Under the pieces are notes generated by a model that was not told the DNA's origin, did no database searches, and saw only the letters and a list, made by a program, of their open reading frames with translations. Shown here piece after piece: positions 61,801 through 64,000 of a stretch of DNA of 64,000 nt; position 1 is the stretch's first letter, and each line of letters begins with the position of its first letter. The translations under genes were made by a program, and so were the position numbers. The DNA comes from Lytechinus variegatus (Eukaryota; Echinodermata; Echinoidea; Temnopleuroida; Toxopneustidae), in contig NC_054741.1 in the NCBI RefSeq assembly GCF_018143015.1, positions 8,954,683-9,018,682 of the forward strand, in the 5' to 3' direction.

Positions 61801-63821
61801 CACGTTATAGATGTATATATTATTCTTATTCCTTAGGAAATGGTTGAAGCAGCAGGGGAGGAAGAGAAGGAGCTTGCAGCTGAGATGGCTGAAGCTTTTC
61901 TCCAGGAGGAGTTGCCGGAGTCTACCTTCAGCTCCCCTAAGGCTGGATCAGGGATGTGGGCATCTACAATCAGGCTTCTTAACCCGGTACAAGGACAGAC
62001 TCTAGATATGGTGGAGCTAGAACAGAATGAAGCAGCATTCAGGTAGAAAATCATTCTGTGTTGTTATCAAGACAATGTTTAGCTTAACTCCAAGTCTAGT
62101 TTGTTTATAATGTTCATTATGACTTTGAATATTTGTAAATTAAAGGATATTTTCTATAAAACATCAAAATAAGTCTTTTTTTTGATACCTCCTAAACAAA
62201 TGAACAGTTATTTTTTCAGCTGATGAGTAGGTGATAAAAAGTCAGAACCAAAATGATATGAAAGTTTTTTTTGTTAATAAAATAAGGAATAGTCATATTG
62301 TCAGGAATTAGTGTGTTTCATAATACGTGCCCTCAAGTTTCATCCTTATTATGTGGTCACCCATATGCATTAATACTGAGATTGGTCGACTCTTGACAAC
62401 AATGTACTCTAAGACCATGCATAAATACAGTGCCTGTCTTTCAAAGTGATAAACCTCATTTAAACAAGTTTTCCAGGGACCTCATTGCTCGTTCTACTGA
62501 TAAATCATTATCTTTTCCCTTTCACCCTTTACTGAGTGTTACTCTGATCATTGGAAGAAAGTTGATTGGCGTTTTCACTACACTACATATATCATTGCAC
62601 TTTCAAAAATTGAACATTAGCCATAGATTGCTTCATTTAAAAAGGCTGAATTCCAAGATTCCAACTACTGATACAATACAATACACCAAAATAGTAATAG
62701 ATTTGTTTGAAAATGGTGGTAAAATAGAAAGAGTATAACATTGTTCTTTGCTCCTCTACTATACCCAGTCTTGCAGTAGTGAAGTTTGCCAATCGTGAGG
62801 ATGAGACACATGTCTTAGTAGGGACAGCTAAAGATGTGACATTGAGTCCCAGGACCTGCTCTGGAGGTGCTATACATACATACCTACTCACAGAAGAAGG
62901 AAAGAAACTAGAATTCTTACACAAGGTAATGCTCATTCTTGACTTCTTTTCATTAGCTTGGTAGGATGGCAATTTCTGTTATGTTGAAAGAAAGCAAGTA
63001 GTATTTGGAAGGGGTAGATTTCTTTATGAAGTGATCTAAACAGATAACAATGGCTCATTATTCTTTGTTATATGCAACACTATCTAGAGTGAAGCAGGCA
63101 ATATAAAGCACATTTTAATGAGATTTATGCAGATAGATGGAATAAAAAAATTGGTATCAAAGTGTTTTATAAGTATTTTATACTTTTAAAGATTCCCAAT
63201 CCCATGTATTTCTTTGTTTTTCAACTTTTTTTTAAAGTGGAAATTATTGGTAATACTTTACTGATCATATACAACTTGAAAGTAAATGATTTTAATCAGT
63301 GAATGTAAAAATAAAGCTACAGTTTTAGATAATTAGTAAAAAAAATTGCATTGGATTTTTACATGAATTTAAGATATTGAATAAATTTTGATACATCATG
63401 TAGATGTAACCTCATATAGAGGTGTCTCAAATTTGGTCTCAAAATTTTTCTCATGACCTCCCCCCCTTGGGTCTTATTAGTGTAAAAGAAAAAACTTGTG
63501 AAGCTTAGCGGATGAGCTTTTCATGTTTCGGATTTATCTCACAGTATGCTGGATTATTAGGGTTAGAACCTAGCGGTAGTTTTACCAGTCCCTTGCTTGT
63601 GTTTGATCTTGCACATTAGGGTAATACTAGTTTGGTATATACAAAGCATTAAGTTGTTCATTATGTTTCATGTCATCCTTCCTGATTAATTTCAGACTCT
63701 TGTGGATGATGTACCATCGGCCATCGCTTCGTTCCAAGGAAGGGTCCTCATCGGAATAGGAAGACTTCTCAGGATATATGATCTGGGCAAGAAGAAATTA
63801 CTCAGAAAATGTGAAAATAAG
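40615..63821 (+). CDS. SF3B3: Splicing factor 3B subunit 3 (SF3B3/SF3b130), 5' 20 coding exons, 3' part beyond window
   Basis: SF3B3 is a scaffold of the SF3b part of U2 snRNP, which holds the branch-point adenosine during pre-mRNA splicing; the human protein is also found in SAGA-type complexes. It is made of three beta-propellers (DDB1/CPSF-A family) plus a C-terminal helical domain. Twenty exons join without a frameshift to residues 1-984 of about 1,217. Near-identical runs to human include LTLQRATGI (6-14), [79 protein letters not shown] and [19 protein letters not shown]. All introns are GT-AG with strong GTAAGT-like donors. Introns 3, 4, 5, 12, 15, 16 and 17 each contain a predicted C/D snoRNA; introns 2, 7, 8, 9, 10, 12 and 13 contain repeats. 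Introns 1, 6, 11, 14, 18 and 19 show nothing recognisable. The remaining exons, the end of propeller C and the helical tail are outside the window. Confidence 0.97.
42127..42203 (+). CDS. SF3B3: SF3B3 exon 2
   Basis: Residues 76-101, [17 protein letters not shown], matching human [17 protein letters not shown]. Acceptor TTGACCAG, donor GTATGG. Confidence 0.96.
42334..42428. repeat. 44-bp-arm hairpin repeat in SF3B3 intron 2
   Basis: AACTGGTGTGAAATTATTTG... and its inverse ...CAAATAATTTCACACCAGTT flank the loop ATGCTTG, with one or two mismatches. A third partial arm (GAATTATTTGATACCACTTT) continues to about 42475 with a second copy of ATGCTTGCTG. MITE-like. Confidence 0.85.
42814..43080 (+). 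CDS. SF3B3: SF3B3 exon 3
   Basis: Residues 102-190. Largest exon in the window; [19 protein letters not shown] and [12 protein letters not shown] are identical to human. Donor GTGAGT. Confidence 0.97.
43778..43858 (+). ncRNA. Predicted C/D box snoRNA, family A copy 1 (SF3B3 intron 3)
   Basis: Terminal stem AGTGCAG/CTGCACT (7 bp, perfect), C box ATGATGT (43787-43793), D' CTGA (43815-43818), C'-like TTGATTA (43827-43833), D CTGA (43847-43850). The 11 bases TCCGTGTTTCA before D' are antisense to the conserved 28S rRNA stretch TGAAACACGGA. D'+5 points to the middle A of GAAAC, which I believe is the site methylated in yeast as 25S A807 and in human as 28S A1511 (older numbering, SNORD32A/SNORD51). 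The host assignment is seen; expression and modification are inference. Confidence 0.85.
44100..44241 (+). CDS. SF3B3: SF3B3 exon 4
   Basis: Residues 191-238. [20 protein letters not shown] and [14 protein letters not shown] align with human. Acceptor TTTGTAACAG. Confidence 0.96.
44415..44493 (+). ncRNA. Predicted C/D box snoRNA, family A copy 2 (SF3B3 intron 4)
   Basis: Same boxes and same antisense element TCCGTGTTTCA as copy 1. Stem GTGCAG/CTGTAC with one G-U pair where copy 1 has G-C. Differs from copy 1 at a few positions between D' and D, so it is a separate paralogue and not an assembly duplicate of the flanks. Confidence 0.84.
45232..45344 (+). CDS. SF3B3: SF3B3 exon 5
   Basis: Residues 238-275. 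[20 protein letters not shown] identical to human; ends MPIPRRR. Acceptor TTTGTTTACAG. Confidence 0.97.
46088..46165 (+). ncRNA. Predicted C/D box snoRNA, family A copy 3 (SF3B3 intron 5)
   Basis: ATGATGT, CCTGA (D'), TTGATTA and CTGA (D) as in the other two copies, with the same 28S antisense element. The closing stem TGCAG/CTGTA is only 5 bp. It ends about 85 bases before the exon 6 acceptor, a spacing usual for intronic C/D snoRNAs. Confidence 0.83.
46250..46312 (+). CDS. SF3B3: SF3B3 exon 6
   Basis: Residues 276-296, [20 protein letters not shown], identical to human over this run. Only 63 bases. Confidence 0.96.
46565..46743 (+). CDS. SF3B3: SF3B3 exon 7
   Basis: Residues 297-356. [20 protein letters not shown] identical to human; ends FIASEYGN plus two bases of H. 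Donor GTGAGT. Confidence 0.97.
46850..46965. repeat. Dispersed palindromic repeat (family P), inverted copy
   Basis: TTTCATGAAACAAATGATG, CTTTGAGCCAATCAGACGCA and TATCACTGACTGTTTCATGA; it has ATGATG and CTGA by chance but shares its sequence with family P rather than with the snoRNAs. SF3B3 intron 7. Confidence 0.55.
47224..47389 (+). CDS. SF3B3: SF3B3 exon 8
   Basis: Residues 356-411. [20 protein letters not shown] aligns with human [20 protein letters not shown]. Followed by the largest repeat-rich intron (2.9 kb). Confidence 0.97.
48141..49258 (+). repeat. Family T tandem-unit element with DR1 motifs, copy B (SF3B3 intron 8)
   Basis: Same boundaries and unit order as 38006-39113, nearly identical base for base, in the same orientation. 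It differs mainly by a longer GGC microsatellite after GACGGCGGC (48192 onward) and scattered substitutions. Exact AGGTCAAAGGTCA at 48362, 48554, 48717 and 48880. Flanks differ from those of copy A, so this is transposition, not segmental duplication. Confidence 0.88.
49422..50222 (+). repeat. Related tandem-unit element with GTCTCGCCCAC ends (SF3B3 intron 8)
   Basis: Starts TTTTTGTCTCGCCCACC and ends AGTGGGCGAGGCAC, inverted like family T. Four tandem units of about 145-160 bases with CAACCGTAAGTCACTTTTCA, AAACTTGGATGGTAGATGG and GGTCAAAGGTCATTTTCAGG. Exact AGGTCAAAGGTCA at 49597 and 49899. It lies 163 bases after copy B. Confidence 0.8.
50311..50406 (+). CDS. SF3B3: SF3B3 exon 9
   Basis: Residues 412-443. 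[20 protein letters not shown] matches human [20 protein letters not shown]. Donor GTTAGT. Confidence 0.97.
50843..51433. repeat. TTAA foldback MITE (family F3), 591 bp copy 2 (SF3B3 intron 9)
   Basis: Begins TTAAAGGGGAATGAAACC and ends GGTTTCATTCTCCTTTAA. It is the reverse complement of the copy at 15780-16370 and has the same length. Ends 75 bases before exon 10. Confidence 0.9.
51509..51581 (+). CDS. SF3B3: SF3B3 exon 10
   Basis: Residues 444-468. [19 protein letters not shown] identical to human. Donor GTAAGT. Confidence 0.96.
51612..51742. repeat. Dispersed palindromic repeat (family P)
   Basis: CATGAAACAAATAGTGAG, TATCTGATTGGCTGAGGGCA and GAAAATCACTGACAAAACA, ending ATACTCCCC. The clearest full copy. 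SF3B3 intron 10. Confidence 0.6.
52237..52388 (+). CDS. SF3B3: SF3B3 exon 11
   Basis: Residues 468-518. [20 protein letters not shown] is identical to human; ends GDDALLQ. Acceptor AACTGTTTAG. Confidence 0.97.
53099..53254 (+). CDS. SF3B3: SF3B3 exon 12
   Basis: Residues 519-570. [20 protein letters not shown] identical to human; ends VYFEMDP. Donor GTAAGT. Confidence 0.97.
53547..53624 (+). ncRNA. Predicted C/D box snoRNA, family B copy 1 (SF3B3 intron 12)
   Basis: Stem GTGCAGC/GCTGTAC (7 bp with one G-U), C box ATGATGT (53555-53561), D' CTGA (53582-53585), perfect C' TGATGA (53594-53599), D CTGA (53614-53617). The pre-D' sequence ATCTGCCAATCC is one base off the 18S antisense element of copies 2-4, so its D' pairing would have a mismatch; the pre-D sequence AATGAGTTT differs from the others. 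It is the most diverged member. Confidence 0.8.
53730..55640. mobile_element. 1.9-kb hAT-like non-autonomous element with purine-rich interior (SF3B3 intron 12)
   Basis: Left CAGGGCTCCACACTAACC and right (inverse) CCGGGCTCGACACTAGCGG. GATATAC flanks both ends (53723-53729, 55641-55647). Near both ends the phrase TTTTTACTGGTC(C/A)...GTCGGACC is repeated in tandem. The interior (about 53925-54950) is a GAAA/GGAAG tract. No transposase frame. Confidence 0.8.
56351..56486. repeat. Dispersed palindromic repeat (family P)
   Basis: GTCGGTGATTTTCTC, CTTGCATCTCGTTGGCTTAA and GTGAAAATCAGTGAC, ending TTTCATGAAATACTCCCC. SF3B3 intron 12, about 90 bases before exon 13. Confidence 0.55.
56578..56733 (+). 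CDS. SF3B3: SF3B3 exon 13
   Basis: Residues 571-622. [17 protein letters not shown] aligns with human [17 protein letters not shown]. The acceptor is TTTAG at 56573-56577; using the later ACAG would put a stop in frame. Confidence 0.96.
57525..57612. repeat. Dispersed palindromic repeat (family P), partial
   Basis: TTATAAGCTACTTGAAATCC, CATCCAATTGGCTGAGAG and GTGAAAATCACTGACAAAAT. It ends only 29 bases before SF3B3 exon 14. Confidence 0.5.
57641..57784 (+). CDS. SF3B3: SF3B3 exon 14
   Basis: Residues 623-670. [21 protein letters not shown] and GERGS align with human. Acceptor TATTTGACAG, donor GTAAGA. Confidence 0.96.
58152..58274 (+). CDS. SF3B3: SF3B3 exon 15
   Basis: Residues 671-711. 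[20 protein letters not shown] identical to human. Donor GTAAGT. Confidence 0.97.
58531..58608 (+). ncRNA. Predicted C/D box snoRNA, family B copy 2 (SF3B3 intron 15)
   Basis: Perfect 7-bp stem CCACAGC/GCTGTGG, C box ATGATGT (58539-58545), D' CTGA (58570-58573), weak C' TGTTGA, D CTGA (58598-58601). ATCTGTCAATCC before D' is a perfect antisense to 18S rRNA GGATTGACAGAT; D'+5 falls on the first U of GAUUG, equivalent to human 18S U1288, a known 2'-O-methylation (SNORD110 in human). Confidence 0.86.
59410..59564 (+). CDS. SF3B3: SF3B3 exon 16
   Basis: Residues 712-763. [20 protein letters not shown] and [20 protein letters not shown] align with human with one change. Donor GTATGT. Confidence 0.97.
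60109..60182 (+). ncRNA. Predicted C/D box snoRNA, family B copy 3 (SF3B3 intron 16)
   Basis: Stem CACAGC/GCTGTG (6 bp), C box ATGATGT (60116-60122), D' CTGA (60144-60147), perfect C' TGATGA (60157-60162), D CTGA (60173-60176). Same 18S antisense ATCTGTCAATCC as copies 2 and 4. The 5' flank TGATCATCACTT is shared with copy 2, so the duplicated block exceeded the snoRNA. Confidence 0.86.
60630..60804 (+). CDS. SF3B3: SF3B3 exon 17
   Basis: Residues 763-821. [13 protein letters not shown] and [12 protein letters not shown] identical to human. Acceptor CCACCCTAG, donor GTAAGT. Confidence 0.97.
60848..60935. repeat. Single end of the GGCCCATATTCT element
   Basis: GGCCCATATTCTAAAGTCAGA followed by CTTAGCCCATGGTCTAAA, related to the end at 15537-15600 in UBA2 intron 12. 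No second end found in SF3B3 intron 17. Confidence 0.55.
61585..61660 (+). ncRNA. Predicted C/D box snoRNA, family B copy 4 (SF3B3 intron 17)
   Basis: Stem CCAAAGC/GCTTTGG (7 bp, perfect). Relative to copy 2 the middle C-G pair is A-T on both sides, a compensatory change. C box ATGATGT (61593-61599), D' CTGA (61622-61625), C' TGATGA (61634-61639), D CTGA (61650-61653). Same 18S antisense ATCTGTCAATCC as copies 2 and 3. Confidence 0.87.
61837..62042 (+). CDS. SF3B3: SF3B3 exon 18
   Basis: Residues 822-890. [17 protein letters not shown] and LEQNEAAF align with human. The donor GTAGAA is weak; frame and the next exon support it. Confidence 0.95.
62769..62925 (+). CDS. SF3B3: SF3B3 exon 19
   Basis: Residues 890-942. 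[13 protein letters not shown] and KLEFLHK align with human LVGVAKDLILNPR and KLEFLHK. More diverged than other exons ([13 protein letters not shown]). Confidence 0.95.
63696..63821 (+). CDS. SF3B3: SF3B3 exon 20 (last in window)
   Basis: Residues 943-984. [19 protein letters not shown] and [10 protein letters not shown] align with human. Donor GTAAGT at 63822. The gene continues outside the window. Confidence 0.97.
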
Positions 63822-64000
63822 GTAAGTTCATACCAGATTAAATGATTTAACTACTGACTTTGAAAATAGATGCAAGTATTTCATGCTGCTGTCAATATCC
63901 AATTTCAAAATGCTTCATCTTCTCTGTTTCTTGTATGAGAAGTCATTTTATAACGGCACTCAGATGACCATGATTCAAAAAAAAAAATTTCCAATGAGGA

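Overview
This is an animal nuclear genome window, most likely an echinoderm and probably a sea urchin. Three orthologous, intron-rich metazoan genes are recognisable. Introns are short to medium with GT-AG ends, the intergenic DNA is AT-rich, and the window is full of short TTAA-flanked foldback elements, hAT-like non-autonomous elements with 8-bp target duplications, and elements built of tandem units carrying AGGTCAAAGGTCA. The species assignment is inference; no rRNA or mitochondrial marker is present.

Layout. 1-4400: a two-exon histone H3 variant gene on the + strand (exons 1525-1657 and 3323-3600), with a foldback element in its intron. 4455-5180: a purine tract. 5181-8324: no gene recognised; it may hold the 3' UTR of the next gene. 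8325-29753: a complete UBA2 gene (SUMO-activating enzyme subunit 2, SAE2) on the - strand, 18 coding exons, 661 codons plus stop, no frameshift. 29754-40614: a repeat-rich intergenic region with a 1.5-kb hAT-like element, a decayed LINE reverse transcriptase, several foldbacks and one 1.1-kb tandem-unit element. 40615 to the window edge: SF3B3 (SF3b130) on the + strand, 20 coding exons giving residues 1-984 of about 1,217; the 3' part lies beyond the window.

The most interesting content is inside the SF3B3 introns: seven predicted C/D box snoRNAs in two families. Family A (introns 3, 4, 5) has an 11-nt antisense match to the conserved 28S rRNA stretch TGAAACACGGA. Family B (introns 12, 15, 16, 17) has, in three of its four copies, an antisense match to the conserved 18S rRNA stretch GGATTGACAGAT, positioned by the D'+5 rule on the equivalent of human 18S U1288. 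The closing stems of family B copies show a compensatory change. The second notable item is the H3 gene: it shares an intron position with H3.3 genes but has a canonical-like A31 and an S87/A88/V89/L90 chaperone patch, plus F41, I71 and E81.

The three genes are not a pathway: UBA2 activates SUMO for conjugation, SF3B3 is a U2 snRNP/SF3b scaffold, and H3 is a nucleosome component. They are listed as independent neighbours. All exon boundaries were placed by hand from reading frame, GT-AG sites and remembered human orthologue sequences; no alignment or database search was run.
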